This document shows, one piece after another, positions 6,623 through 14,312 of a stretch of 64,000 nucleotides of DNA. Location: the NCBI GenBank assembly GCA_900540455.1, contig UQGD01000009.1, positions 1 to 64,000 of the forward strand, given 5' to 3'. Source of the DNA: an uncultured Faecalibacterium sp. (GTDB taxonomy: Bacteria > Bacillota > Clostridia > Oscillospirales > Ruminococcaceae). The first letter of the stretch is position 1. The number at the start of each line of letters is the position of its first letter. A program made the position numbers and the translations under genes. The notes below the pieces were generated by a model. That model was not told where the DNA came from. It did no database searches and saw only the letters and a program-made list of their open reading frames with translations.

Positions 6623-9049
6623 TTACTCCAGGGGCAGGATCTTCAGGCTGAAATCCTCCCGCTGGATGTCAAAGTTCGGGTTGGTGCAGGGGTCGCCTGC
6701 TGCCAGCTGTTTGCCCCACCGCTGCTGGAACCGCAGCACCTCGCCCTGGAAGCGGCGCTGCTTTACAGGATCATCCTCCTGACCGCGGCTCTTGCTCTCG
6801 TAATGATAAAGCTGTGCAAAGGGCGTGAACACATTGGTATACCCAGCTTCCCGTACACGGACGCAGAAATCCACATCGTTGAACGCCACAGCAAAGCTCT
6901 CGTCCAAGCCGCCCACCGCCTGATAGATCTCGGTGCGCACCAGCAGGCAGGCGGCAGTGACCGCATACACATCCTGCACATAGTTCAAGCGCCCCATATA
7001 GCCATCGGATGCCGCGGGGAAGTACTTATGCAGGTGCCCTGCCACGCCGCCGATGCCCAGGCCGACACCTGCGTGCTGCACAGTATCATCCGGATAGAGC
7101 AGCTTGGCGCCCACACAGCCTACCCGCTTTTGCTGGGCATACATCACCATTTCTTCCAGCCAGCGGGGGGTCAGCACCTCGGTATCATTGTTCAGCAGCA
7201 GCAGGTACTCGCCCGTAGCATACTGTGCGCCAAAGTTGTTCAGCGCACTGTAATTGAAGCCCTTGCCCTGCCAGGTCAGCACCCGCAGATTTTCCGGGTG
7301 GCGTTTCTGCAGCCGGGCATAGGTCTGGAAGGTGGCCTCCTCTTTGCTGTTGTTCTCGATCAGCAGCACCTCAAAATCCGGGTAGGTGGTGCGGGCATAA
7401 ATGGACTCCACGCAGGTCTCCAGATCCTGCGCATGGTCGCAGGTGGGGATCAGGATGCTGACCCGGCCCGGGCGGTCGATCACATAATCCGTCTTATAAT
7501 AGCCGGGAGTCTCCGGGATCAGGCTGACATCCTCCACTGCAACACCCAGACGCTGGTAGTGGGACCGCAGCGCCGCAATACCGGCATCGATGCAGTAGGT
7601 CTTAGCCGAGATATCCGCCGCCGTGCTGCCCGGGCTGGAACGCCAGTAATACAGCGCATGGGGGATATGGACGATGCATCGGGCCATCTCGGTCAGGCGC
7701 AGGAACAGATCATAGTCCTGGCTGCCGTTGTAGGCTTCCCGCTCGGGGCCGCCTGCGGCTTCCATCAGCGCACGGCTGAATACCGACAGGTGGCAGATAT
7801 AGTTGTTGGAGCGGAGGTTATCCACCATGAAATCCGGCTTGAAGTGGTAGAGCACCACATTATCCACCTTGCCTTCAAAGGTGGCCTCGTCGGTATAGAC
7901 AAAATCTGCGCCCTTCTCTGCAATCGCCCGCGCTGCATACCACAGCGCACAGGGGTGCAGCAGGTCGTCATGATCCAGCAGCGCAAAGAACACACCACTG
8001 GCCATCGCAAAGCCCTGGTTGGTGTTGCCGGCAATGCCCTCATTCTTTTCCAACTTACGGTACAGGATGCGCGGGTCCTCCGCTGCTGCGGCAGCTGCCA
8101 TGCGGGACGCAGCTTCATCGGTGCCCGCATCCGCCAGGCAAAGCTCCCAGTTCTGATAGGTCTGGTTGCGCACCGAATCCAGCAGCTGCTGCAAAAACTC
8201 CAGCGGCGGATTGTACATCGGCACGATCACGCTGATCTTGGGCGCCCGGGGCTGGTTATGCACCTGGCGCACCAGCAGCTCCACCGGCGCAAACTGATCT
8301 GCACGCAGGGTCTTGCCCGGGAACAGCGCAGCATACTCCCGCCGTGCTTCCATCTGGGCACGGACCCCCGCAAGACCCAGCCGCCGCAGCGATGCCAGGA
8401 ACACAAAAGGCGGGAAGGTGCGGCAGACCTGCCGGGTCTTGCTGACCAGATAACGGGCCGGCCAGGTGATCTTCCAGAACTTAGAGCCAGTGACCTGCGC
8501 CAGGGCGTTTTCCAGCTGCTGCTCGTGGCTGCGGCTGAGCGAAAGATCGCTGCGCAGGCGCTGAAGCTGGGCATCCTGCTCCTCCAGCTGATGCTGGGCG
8601 CGGGCCAGGTTCTCCCGCACAGAGTCCAGCTCCTGCTCATAGCCCTGGGCCAGCGCCTGAGGCGCAGGCAGGACATCGGCCTGCCGGTAGAGCGCCGCCG
8701 GCTGCGTGCGGCCCCGGTTTTTCCAGCTGAAATCACGATAATACCCCCGCTCTGCCAGCGTATCGGTCCAGCTGGACAAAAGCGGGCTGTCTGCTGCCAC
8801 CAGCAGCAAGGGGCCTGACAAGGCATCCGGCACCTGCGCCCAAGCGGGGTCCTCCACCACGGTAAGCTGGGTCTGCACCGGCTGCGGGTCTGCCGCCACC
8901 TGCGCCCCTGCGGCGCTGAGCGCCTGGGCCAGCGGGCTGTCCCCGCACGGCATCCAGATCGTTTTCGGGCACAGCTCTGCCATGATGCGCTGTGCCATCT
9001 GGCGGCAGCGGCGGCGCTGCGCCCGGGTCGTATTTTCCTGCGACTGCAT
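6623..9049 (-). CDS. Tandem-domain family 2 glycosyltransferase (808 aa)
   Basis: A large cytoplasmic protein with four parts. Residues about 1-125 have no domain I recognise. Residues 130-190 are a coiled coil (QELDSVRENLARAQHQLEEQ). A first GT2 domain begins at about residue 274 (PKISVIVPMYNPPLEFLQQL, with the acid patch LLDHDDLL). A second GT2 domain begins at about 530 (VSILIPTCDHAQDLETCV, with LLLNNDTEVL and FNDVDFCVRV). The SKFWKITWPARYL motif between coil and first GT domain is common in such O-antigen/teichoic-type polymerising enzymes. Two catalytic domains could build an alternating or two-step linkage. AGGAGG lies 14 bases before the chosen ATG, an unusually long gap, so the true start is uncertain. 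Confidence 0.85.
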   Translation of the reverse strand: MQSQENTTRAQRRRCRQMAQRIMAELCPKTIWMPCGDSPLAQALSAAGAQVAADPQPVQTQLTVVEDPAWAQVPDALSGPLLLVAADSPLLSSWTDTLAERGYYRDFSWKNRGRTQPAALYRQADVLPAPQALAQGYEQELDSVRENLARAQHQLEEQDAQLQRLRSDLSLSRSHEQQLENALAQVTGSKFWKITWPARYLVSKTRQVCRTFPPFVFLASLRRLGLAGVRAQMEARREYAALFPGKTLRADQFAPVELLVRQVHNQPRAPKISVIVPMYNPPLEFLQQLLDSVRNQTYQNWELCLADAGTDEAASRMAAAAAAEDPRILYRKLEKNEGIAGNTNQGFAMASGVFFALLDHDDLLHPCALWYAARAIAEKGADFVYTDEATFEGKVDNVVLYHFKPDFMVDNLRSNNYICHLSVFSRALMEAAGGPEREAYNGSQDYDLFLRLTEMARCIVHIPHALYYWRSSPGSTAADISAKTYCIDAGIAALRSHYQRLGVAVEDVSLIPETPGYYKTDYVIDRPGRVSILIPTCDHAQDLETCVESIYARTTYPDFEVLLIENNSKEEATFQTYARLQKRHPENLRVLTWQGKGFNYSALNNFGAQYATGEYLLLLNNDTEVLTPRWLEEMVMYAQQKRVGCVGAKLLYPDDTVQHAGVGLGIGGVAGHLHKYFPAASDGYMGRLNYVQDVYAVTAACLLVRTEIYQAVGGLDESFAVAFNDVDFCVRVREAGYTNVFTPFAQLYHYESKSRGQEDDPVKQRRFQGEVLRFQQRWGKQLAAGDPCTNPNFDIQREDFSLKILPLE

Positions 9050-9123
9050 TCTGTTCTTTTGCCCCTCCTGTCAATGAGTCCTGTTGCTTGAGCCGCCGAG
9101 CGGCTGCAGGACCAGTTGTGTAT

Positions 9124-9132
9124 AGTATACCA
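9124..9132 (-). promoter_or_regulatory. Extended -10 promoter for the glycosyltransferase pair
   Basis: TGGTATACT on the minus strand, about 75 bases before the 808-residue gene. No good -35 is visible, which is tolerated with an extended -10. Confidence 0.5.
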
Positions 9133-9198
9133 AATTCAGGTGTGTTTGAGAAGTGCCCCCATTCTGCTGATGCACGGCAGCTCTCTGCTCTAAACTCT

Positions 9199-9231
9199 GA
9201 ATTGGCCCGCGCTGCTTGCGCGGGCCAATTC
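9199..9231. terminator. Perfect 14-bp hairpin in the intergenic region
   Basis: A perfect 14-bp inverted repeat with a five-base loop lies after the SpoIID-like gene (minus). The T-run (ACTTTTTT) is on its plus-strand side, while the minus-strand gene it follows lacks a U tract after the stem. It probably ends the SpoIID-like transcript or protects its 3' end, but the U-run orientation is opposite to that expected. Confidence 0.5.
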
Positions 9232-9258
9232 AAGTACTTTTTTGTAAAGAGATCCGGT

Positions 9259-10320
9259 TCAGCGCAGCCAGCCAAACAGCCAGTCGAACAGACCGCCGGG
9301 GGTCTCGATGGAGGCACCCTGATAGTAATGGTGCAGGATGTCCCGGTAGTTCATATTCTGCTCCACCGCATAGCCCACAGCACCGCACTGGCTCATACCC
9401 ACACCGTGGCCAAAGCCATAATAATTCATGCAGGGCGTGCCCGCTGCATCCATGCCAAAGTCAAAGCAGTAGCGGGAGGAGACGAACTGGCTGATGTAGC
9501 GGTACTTGCGTCCGTTGGACACAAAGGTATCATACTGCACAAAGCCGCCCAGGCTCTTGTTGGAGGTATCTGCGCTGACATACGGCTCACCGGTGCGGCT
9601 GTCATTGTACTCGGTATAACGATAGTCCTTGCCGATGACACGGCGCAGGATGTTGTGGTACTGCTCCTCATAGGGGCTTTCCACGCTTTGCAGGTACGGC
9701 ACATCGGTACCCCAGGCATCCTTTGCAGAGCAGGTGCCGTAAACGCCGGTCTGGGGGTTGTAGCCTGCACTGGCCGACCATACCGCATCGATGACGCTGC
9801 CCTTATAGGTCAAGATCTCATCCTTTACCGGGCGGATGGCATCCCGCATAGCCTTACGGGTAGCTGCGGGAATCTGGTTGACCGGGGTATAGATCAGCGC
9901 ATTGGAAGCCGAGCCATACTGCTTGTGATACTCCAGGTAGGAGTGTACCGCCACAGCCTGGGCTTTCCACGCCTGGGCAGCCTGGGCAGGGGACATATAG
10001 CTGCCGATGGCACCCAGCTCTGTATAGGTGATGCCCACCAGACAATCCAAAAGGTCCAGACGAACATTCCGGCGCAGACCCTTCTCCTTGATGTTCAAAT
10101 AAGGCACCGTGATCTTATCGCCAAACAGCCAAGCAAGGCAGTTTTCGTCCTCCGAGGGAATCAGCGTGGTGTTTGCACCACCGATCGTGGTAGGACCCGC
10201 AGCCGGATCCGCCGGGACAGGTTCGCCTTCCGCCAGGGCTGCCGGGGCAAGCACGGTCAGGCAGAGTACCGCAGCCAGCAAAAGGGCTGCTCCGCGCTTT
10301 AATAAAGATGATGATCTCAA
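9259..10320 (-). CDS. SpoIID/LytB-domain secreted protein
   Basis: A secreted protein of about 353 residues. It opens with a positively charged and hydrophobic signal peptide (LLKRGAALLLAAVLCLTVLA, cut probably after ALA). From about residue 70 a SpoIID/LytB domain follows: KAQAVAVHSYLEYH (the family's conserved SY region), SASAGYNPQ and GFGHGVGMSQCGAVGYA, the hallmark of SpoIID proteins. SpoIID is a lytic transglycosylase acting on denuded glycan strands during engulfment; homologues occur in non-sporulators for wall remodelling. Start chosen at TTG (10320), nine bases after GGAGG. An in-frame GTG at 10395 falls inside the likely promoter, so it cannot be used. Confidence 0.8.
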   Translation of the reverse strand: MRSSSLLKRGAALLLAAVLCLTVLAPAALAEGEPVPADPAAGPTTIGGANTTLIPSEDENCLAWLFGDKITVPYLNIKEKGLRRNVRLDLLDCLVGITYTELGAIGSYMSPAQAAQAWKAQAVAVHSYLEYHKQYGSASNALIYTPVNQIPAATRKAMRDAIRPVKDEILTYKGSVIDAVWSASAGYNPQTGVYGTCSAKDAWGTDVPYLQSVESPYEEQYHNILRRVIGKDYRYTEYNDSRTGEPYVSADTSNKSLGGFVQYDTFVSNGRKYRYISQFVSSRYCFDFGMDAAGTPCMNYYGFGHGVGMSQCGAVGYAVEQNMNYRDILHHYYQGASIETPGGLFDWLFGWLR

Positions 10321-10383
10321 GATCCAGATCCTCCACTTTCTTGTTCCCCTTTTGGTAAGAGGAGACAGTTTCTGTTGTATTTT

Positions 10384-10412
10384 AGTGTAACACACCTGAC
10401 CGGTCAGGGCAA
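10384..10412 (-). promoter_or_regulatory. Promoter of the SpoIID/LytB-like gene
   Basis: TTGCCC (10407-10412), 17-base spacer, TACACT (10384-10389) on the minus strand. Confidence 0.55.
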
Positions 10413-10433
10413 GGACTGTACTCGGCTTTTCAC

Positions 10434-10468
10434 AAAAAAACGGACGAAAGCGCCCTCGCTTCCGCCCG
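10434..10468 (-). terminator. Terminator of the MerR/TipAS gene
   Basis: A 12-bp stem with a four-base loop (10441-10468) is followed on the minus strand by seven or eight U residues. Confidence 0.85.
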
Positions 10469-10479
10469 AAAAGATCCCC

Positions 10480-11211
10480 TTAAGACTGGGAACAAAAATA
10501 TTGGATGGCCTGTGCTGCAAACTCTGCGGTACCGGGGCCACCGGCCGCATCGATATTCTGGGTCATGCTGTCGCCTGCGGTGTACATCTGCCCCAGGCAC
10601 TGCAAGATCTGCTTGGTGCAGGTGTAATAATGGTCGGTGATGTACTGCTGCAGCCGGGCCGTCAGCGCCTGGGCCTCCGGACCAGCCGGGGAAGCATCCC
10701 GCAGGGCTCCGAATTCTGCAAACAGAGCCATCAGCCCAGCCCCGTCCTGTTCTGCCTGGTCCGCCGGCTGATCTGCCGCCCGGCGCTCATACTCCTGGTA
10801 GGCATCGGTGGCGCCCCAGCGGCGCTTTGCCTCCGCAGCGTAACGCTGCATCTCGGTCTTATCCCATGATTTGAAACTCATACTGTTCACTCCTGACTTT
10901 TGGATCTGACGGGCCTGGTGGATCAGGCGGTCCAGCCGGGCTTTGCGCAGTTCCAGCAGGTGGATCTGCTTTTCCAGCGCATCCTTAGCATCAAACTGCG
11001 GTGCATCCAGCATAGACCGGATCTCCCGCAGGGGGAACTCCAGCTCCCGGAATTGCAGGATCAGATACAGCCGCTCCAGCGCCGCCTGGTCGTACAAGCG
11101 GTACCCCGCCGGGGAAAGCTGGCTGGGTCTCAGCAGCCCGATCGCATCGTAATGGTGCAGTGTGCGCACACTGACCCCGCTGATCCGGCTCATCTGACTG
11201 ACCGTCCACAT
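10480..11211 (-). CDS. MerR-family regulator with TipAS ligand-binding domain
   Basis: A 243-residue regulator. Residues 1-70 form the winged-helix MerR domain (MWTVSQMSRISGVSVRTLHHYDAIGLL begins it; then PAGYRLYDQ). A dimerisation helix runs to about 105. Residues 120-240 match the TipAS fold, a globin-like domain that in Streptomyces TipA traps thiopeptide antibiotics. Such proteins activate multidrug export or stress genes by untwisting promoters with a long spacer, and they usually regulate themselves; the promoter here has exactly that shape. Start set at ATG 11211, five bases after GGGAGGTGA. No transporter gene is adjacent, so the target may be only itself or distant. Confidence 0.9.
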   Translation of the reverse strand: MWTVSQMSRISGVSVRTLHHYDAIGLLRPSQLSPAGYRLYDQAALERLYLILQFRELEFPLREIRSMLDAPQFDAKDALEKQIHLLELRKARLDRLIHQARQIQKSGVNSMSFKSWDKTEMQRYAAEAKRRWGATDAYQEYERRAADQPADQAEQDGAGLMALFAEFGALRDASPAGPEAQALTARLQQYITDHYYTCTKQILQCLGQMYTAGDSMTQNIDAAGGPGTAEFAAQAIQYFCSQS

Positions 11212-11235
11212 CCTGCTCACCTCCCGTCTGACAGG

Positions 11236-11266
11236 ATGATACACCCTGACGCAGCGTCAGAGTCAA
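11236..11266 (-). promoter_or_regulatory. MerR-type autoregulated promoter with 19-bp spacer
   Basis: TTGACT (11261-11266) and TATCAT (11236-11241) are separated by 19 bases, two more than optimal. The spacer holds the palindrome CTGACGCAGCGTCAG (11246-11260). This is the classic MerR operator layout, where the regulator activates by distorting DNA. Confidence 0.85.
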
Positions 11267-11287
11267 GAGGAAAAAGAAAATTTATTT

Positions 11288-12133
11288 TCAGCCCAGGCCC
11301 AGCTCTGCAAAAGCCCGGGCGATGCCGTCCTCTGTCACAGCGGGGCAGATGCGCTGGCAGCGCTGCTTCAGGCTCTCGGAGCCGTTGGCCATGCAGACGC
11401 TGATGCCCACCACATCGGCCATAGCCAGGTCGTTGTCGCTGTCGCCAAAGCCGATGGTGTCCGACAGCGGACGCTCCAGATACCGGCAGATGGCCCGGAT
11501 GCCCTCCCCTTTGCTGAACCGGCGGTCGATCAGTTCCCCGTTGATCACTGAGCTTGTCAGCTCCATGCGGCTCTCACAGAAAAAGAACTGGTGCTCATAC
11601 TGACGGCGGGCTTCCGCCAGGGATGCCTCGTCCGGTGCAATATAGACCACCTTATAGACGGGCTGCCCCTGGTAGTCGGACAGCGGGCGCAGGGTCATCC
11701 CCTGTTTCATGGCTGTGCGCCAGCGCTCGGCCTCACTGTTCAGTCTGCGGCCCGGTTTGTTCAGCAGCGTCTCAAAGCGCCGGAGCATCCGCTGGCCGCC
11801 AAAGGTGTCATCCCGGGCTTCCAGCGTACACTCCACTCCGTTTTTCTCCAGCACCTCACAAAGCCCCTGCACCTGCTGTGCAGGCAAGGGCAGGTCTACC
11901 AGGATCTGATCCCCGCAGCCCACATACCCCCCTGCACTGCACACAAAGCCGTCAAAGCCAAGGTCCAGCAAGGGGGCTGTCATGCGGTAATTGCGGCCGG
12001 TGCACAGAAACACCTTGTGCCCCACCGCCTGCGCACGGCGCACCGCTGCAATGGCGCTGTCCGGTGCCACCATCTCCCCCGGCGGCAGAAGGGTGCCGTC
12101 GATATCCAAAAAGATCAGCTTCTGCTCTGGCAT
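11288..12133 (-). CDS. HAD-superfamily Cof-type phosphatase
   Basis: A 281-residue HAD hydrolase of subclass IIB (Cof/YidA type). Motif I FLDIDGTLL holds the nucleophile and acid aspartates near residues 9-11. FLCTGR gives motif II, the lysine of motif III lies in the RRFSKGEGI stretch, and motif IV is GFGDSDNDLAM near residue 218. The large middle segment is the C2B cap that sets specificity. Members dephosphorylate sugar phosphates, FMN or pyridoxal phosphate; the substrate is not deducible. It starts 33 bases after the LacI-type regulator gene ends and is clearly co-transcribed, hinting at a sugar phosphate. Start at ATG 12133 with GAGGA upstream. Confidence 0.85.
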   Translation of the reverse strand: MPEQKLIFLDIDGTLLPPGEMVAPDSAIAAVRRAQAVGHKVFLCTGRNYRMTAPLLDLGFDGFVCSAGGYVGCGDQILVDLPLPAQQVQGLCEVLEKNGVECTLEARDDTFGGQRMLRRFETLLNKPGRRLNSEAERWRTAMKQGMTLRPLSDYQGQPVYKVVYIAPDEASLAEARRQYEHQFFFCESRMELTSSVINGELIDRRFSKGEGIRAICRYLERPLSDTIGFGDSDNDLAMADVVGISVCMANGSESLKQRCQRICPAVTEDGIARAFAELGLG

Positions 12134-12166
12134 ATTCCTCTTTCCTTTCCACACCCGCATTTTTTA

Positions 12167-13165
12167 TTACAGGGAGCCGCGTTCCAGCACGGTATACCCC
12201 AACGTCATCTGACGCACCAGGTTTTTGCTCTGGTCATGGGCTTTATCGCCGATCATCTGCACTAGCATCCGGGCAGCTTCCACCCCCACCTGCTGCTGTT
12301 GGAACTGTACCGTAGCCAGACCCGGTTCCACCACCGCACTGGCCCAGCTATCCCCGATGCCTGCCAGACCGATATCCTGCCCGATCTGGCGGCCCGCTTT
12401 CCGCAGTACACCCCATGCGCCCAAGGCCACCACATCGGTGACGCAGATCACGCCATCCAGTTCCGGGCTCTGCTGGAGCAGCTGTTCCATGCAGTGCGCG
12501 CCTTCTTCCAGGGTAAAAGCGCTGCAATGGACGCAGTGCAGGCTGCTGCGGTCCAATCCTGCCTCTTCCAGCGCCTGCTCCACCCCCAACCGCCGCTCGT
12601 ATCCGGTGGCCACATCCTTCTCCGGCCCGGCAATGTACCCCAAATGCCGTCTGCCCCGGGCGATCATTCTGGCTGTCAGCTCACAGGCCGCCGCCCGGTC
12701 ATCGTTGTACACACAGGACATCTCCGGGAACCGCTGCCCGGTGATCACGACTGGGACCCGGCACTCCCGCAGCGCCTGCGCCAGAGCCGGGGTATAGACC
12801 GTCCCCATCAGGATCACGCCCGCCACATAGTTGCGCTGCATCGCAGCCAGGTAATTCAGTTCTCGGTCCTGCCGCAGCTCGGTATTGACCAGCAGCATGA
12901 GGTAGCGGCTGGCATCCAGCTCCTGCGAGATGCCGGTGATCATCTGCCCCACCGACTGGGAACTGATATTGGGGGTGATGACCCCGATCTGATTCACCTT
13001 TCCGGTGCGCAGGGTCTGGGCTGCGGCATCCGGGGCATACCCTGTCTTTTCGATGACAAGGTGGATCGCAGCCCGTTTTTCCGCACTGAGGGGGCCGCCA
13101 TTCAGGTATCGGCTGACCGCCGCGCTGGACACCCCTGCCATTTTTGCAATATCACTGATGGTCAT
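12167..13165 (-). CDS. LacI-family transcriptional regulator
   Basis: A 332-residue LacI/GalR regulator. The helix-turn-helix MTISDIAKMAGVSSAAVSRYLNG occupies the first 23 residues; then comes the hinge (YAPDAAAQTLRTGK) and a periplasmic-binding-like effector domain with IGVITPNIS at its start and DGVICVTDVVALGAW. Starting at ATG 13165 places the HTH at the very N-terminus and gives GGAGAG six bases upstream. It heads a two-gene unit with the Cof-type phosphatase. It probably represses its own transcription; a long inverted repeat sits just downstream of the predicted start of transcription. The effector is unknown. Confidence 0.9.
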   Translation of the reverse strand: MTISDIAKMAGVSSAAVSRYLNGGPLSAEKRAAIHLVIEKTGYAPDAAAQTLRTGKVNQIGVITPNISSQSVGQMITGISQELDASRYLMLLVNTELRQDRELNYLAAMQRNYVAGVILMGTVYTPALAQALRECRVPVVITGQRFPEMSCVYNDDRAAACELTARMIARGRRHLGYIAGPEKDVATGYERRLGVEQALEEAGLDRSSLHCVHCSAFTLEEGAHCMEQLLQQSPELDGVICVTDVVALGAWGVLRKAGRQIGQDIGLAGIGDSWASAVVEPGLATVQFQQQQVGVEAARMLVQMIGDKAHDQSKNLVRQMTLGYTVLERGSL

Positions 13166-13260
13166 TTCTGCTCTCCACTGCCCACTGCAACAAAACAAAC
13201 TTTCTCGTATCAACGACGAGCACCTGCAAAGCACCGGCTGCATCCCGGACAAGTATTCTT

Positions 13261-13289
13261 CCAATTTTGTCCTTCACTTACAAAATTGG
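13261..13289. repeat. 10-bp inverted repeat in the lacI-HAD leader
   Basis: CCAATTTTGT and ACAAAATTGG are perfect inverted arms separated by nine bases. They lie about 15-45 bases downstream of the predicted transcription start. This is either an operator for the LacI regulator or a leader hairpin. Confidence 0.6.
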
Positions 13290-13310
13290 TGCTTGCTTCT
13301 TTCCAGTCTT

Positions 13311-13339
13311 ATTATAAAGCCCCCTGCCCGCTGCCGCAA
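13311..13339 (-). promoter_or_regulatory. Promoter of the lacI-HAD unit
   Basis: TTGCGG (13334-13339), 17-base spacer, perfect TATAAT (13311-13316), minus strand. Confidence 0.75.
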
Positions 13340-13407
13340 GAGGCCGATTTTCCGGTTTTTGCCGCAGATACGAGCAGAGTTTTTATCTAGTCTGCACAAC
13401 CTGGAAA

Positions 13408-13466
13408 TCAAAAAACCACGGTCCCGCCCAACTTCAGCAGATCCAGGCGGAACCATGGTTTCTTTT
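13408..13466. terminator. Strong bidirectional terminator after the 244-residue gene
   Basis: A 16-bp stem (13413-13428 with 13446-13461) with two G-U positions has T runs on both sides. It ends the long minus-strand gene series that starts at rplI. Confidence 0.85.
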
Positions 13467-13487
13467 TGCAGAGGATCTCTGCTTATA

Positions 13488-14222
13488 TTACGGCTTCATT
13501 CCAGCGGCACGGACCCAAAGTCCCACCAAAGCCACTGCCAGCAAAAACAGCAGCAGGCCCCAATTCCGGGCAGGACGTTTTTTCTGGCTGCGGCGGGATG
13601 CCGTCTGCGTCCGGCGGCCCTTTGCATCCGATCTGGCAGCAGTGCTCCGTTTTGGGGCCGAACTGCGGCTTTTCTGCCCGCTTTTATTGCTTGTGCTGCG
13701 CTTGCGGGGCGCAGGTGCCTGCTCCCCGGCAAGATACTGCTGCGCTTCCCGGGCATACTGGGTCAGCTCCGCCTCGGTAAAAGCGGCATCCAGGTACGCT
13801 TCTGCCAGACAGTCTATCGCATCGGCATAGATGCGGGCCGCTTCCTGGGCATCCTCCGGGCTGCCAGCGTGGGCGGCTTCGTTACGGGCATTGCGCACCG
13901 CATGGCACGCCCGGCGGGCGGCGCCGGAGTGCGGCGCCTGCCCCAGCAGATCCAGGGGACGGGCCGCTTCCTGCTCAGGGTCCAGCAGCACCCGCATACA
14001 AAGGGTGGTATCCAGCTGCTGCCAGCTGGTTTTTCCGGACAGATCCGGCAGGCGGTCGTAATAATCCGGGCTTTCCTCCCGGCGCTGCTGGATATGCTGG
14101 AGCAGATCCTCAAACGTATGGCTGCCGGGGCGCTGCTCCCAGTGCCAGCGCAGCAGCTGACGGCTGATCTCGTCGCACTGGGTCTTGATCTCAAATGCGG
14201 TCTGGAGGGACGGTTCCGGCAT
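13488..14222 (-). CDS. Unrecognised protein with HEPN-like motif and C-terminal membrane anchor
   Basis: A 244-residue protein of unknown function. The N-terminal half is helical and soluble. It contains HAVRNARNEAAHAG near residues 108-121, where RNEAAH fits the R-N-x3-H signature of HEPN RNase domains. Residues 175-220 are a basic, low-complexity linker rich in Lys, Arg and Ser. The last 25 residues (NWGLLLFLLAVALVGLWVRA) form one membrane helix, so the bulk should face the cytoplasm as a tail-anchored protein. Start at ATG 14222, with AAAGGAG close by. A terminator precedes it, yet it lies on the same strand as the 342-residue gene and may be partly co-transcribed. The HEPN assignment is tentative. 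Confidence 0.75.
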   Translation of the reverse strand: MPEPSLQTAFEIKTQCDEISRQLLRWHWEQRPGSHTFEDLLQHIQQRREESPDYYDRLPDLSGKTSWQQLDTTLCMRVLLDPEQEAARPLDLLGQAPHSGAARRACHAVRNARNEAAHAGSPEDAQEAARIYADAIDCLAEAYLDAAFTEAELTQYAREAQQYLAGEQAPAPRKRSTSNKSGQKSRSSAPKRSTAARSDAKGRRTQTASRRSQKKRPARNWGLLLFLLAVALVGLWVRAAGMKP

Positions 14223-14242
14223 AAAAACTCCTTTCAACACAA

Positions 14243-14273
14243 GAAAAGCGGAGGAAGGCTGCGCCTCCTCCGC
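14243..14273 (-). terminator. Intrinsic terminator between the two tail-anchored protein genes
   Basis: A 10-bp stem with a GCGCA-type loop is followed on the minus strand by TTTTCTTG. It sits 20 bases before the next start, so it may attenuate rather than fully stop transcription. Confidence 0.65.
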
Positions 14274-14312
14274 CATGGACCCGCTTTTTACAAGGCAGGG
14301 TCCTGATTTTTC

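Noticed and set aside
5759..8818. Open frame of 1019 codons on the plus strand
   Set aside because: It is antisense to two clear glycosyltransferase genes, begins without a ribosome site and has a His/Gln/Arg-rich composition typical of reverse-frame shadows.
10393..10395. GTG start that would lengthen the SpoIID-like protein by 25 residues
   Set aside because: It lies within the predicted promoter, so it would not be in the message; the TTG at 10320 has a ribosome site and gives a normal signal peptide.
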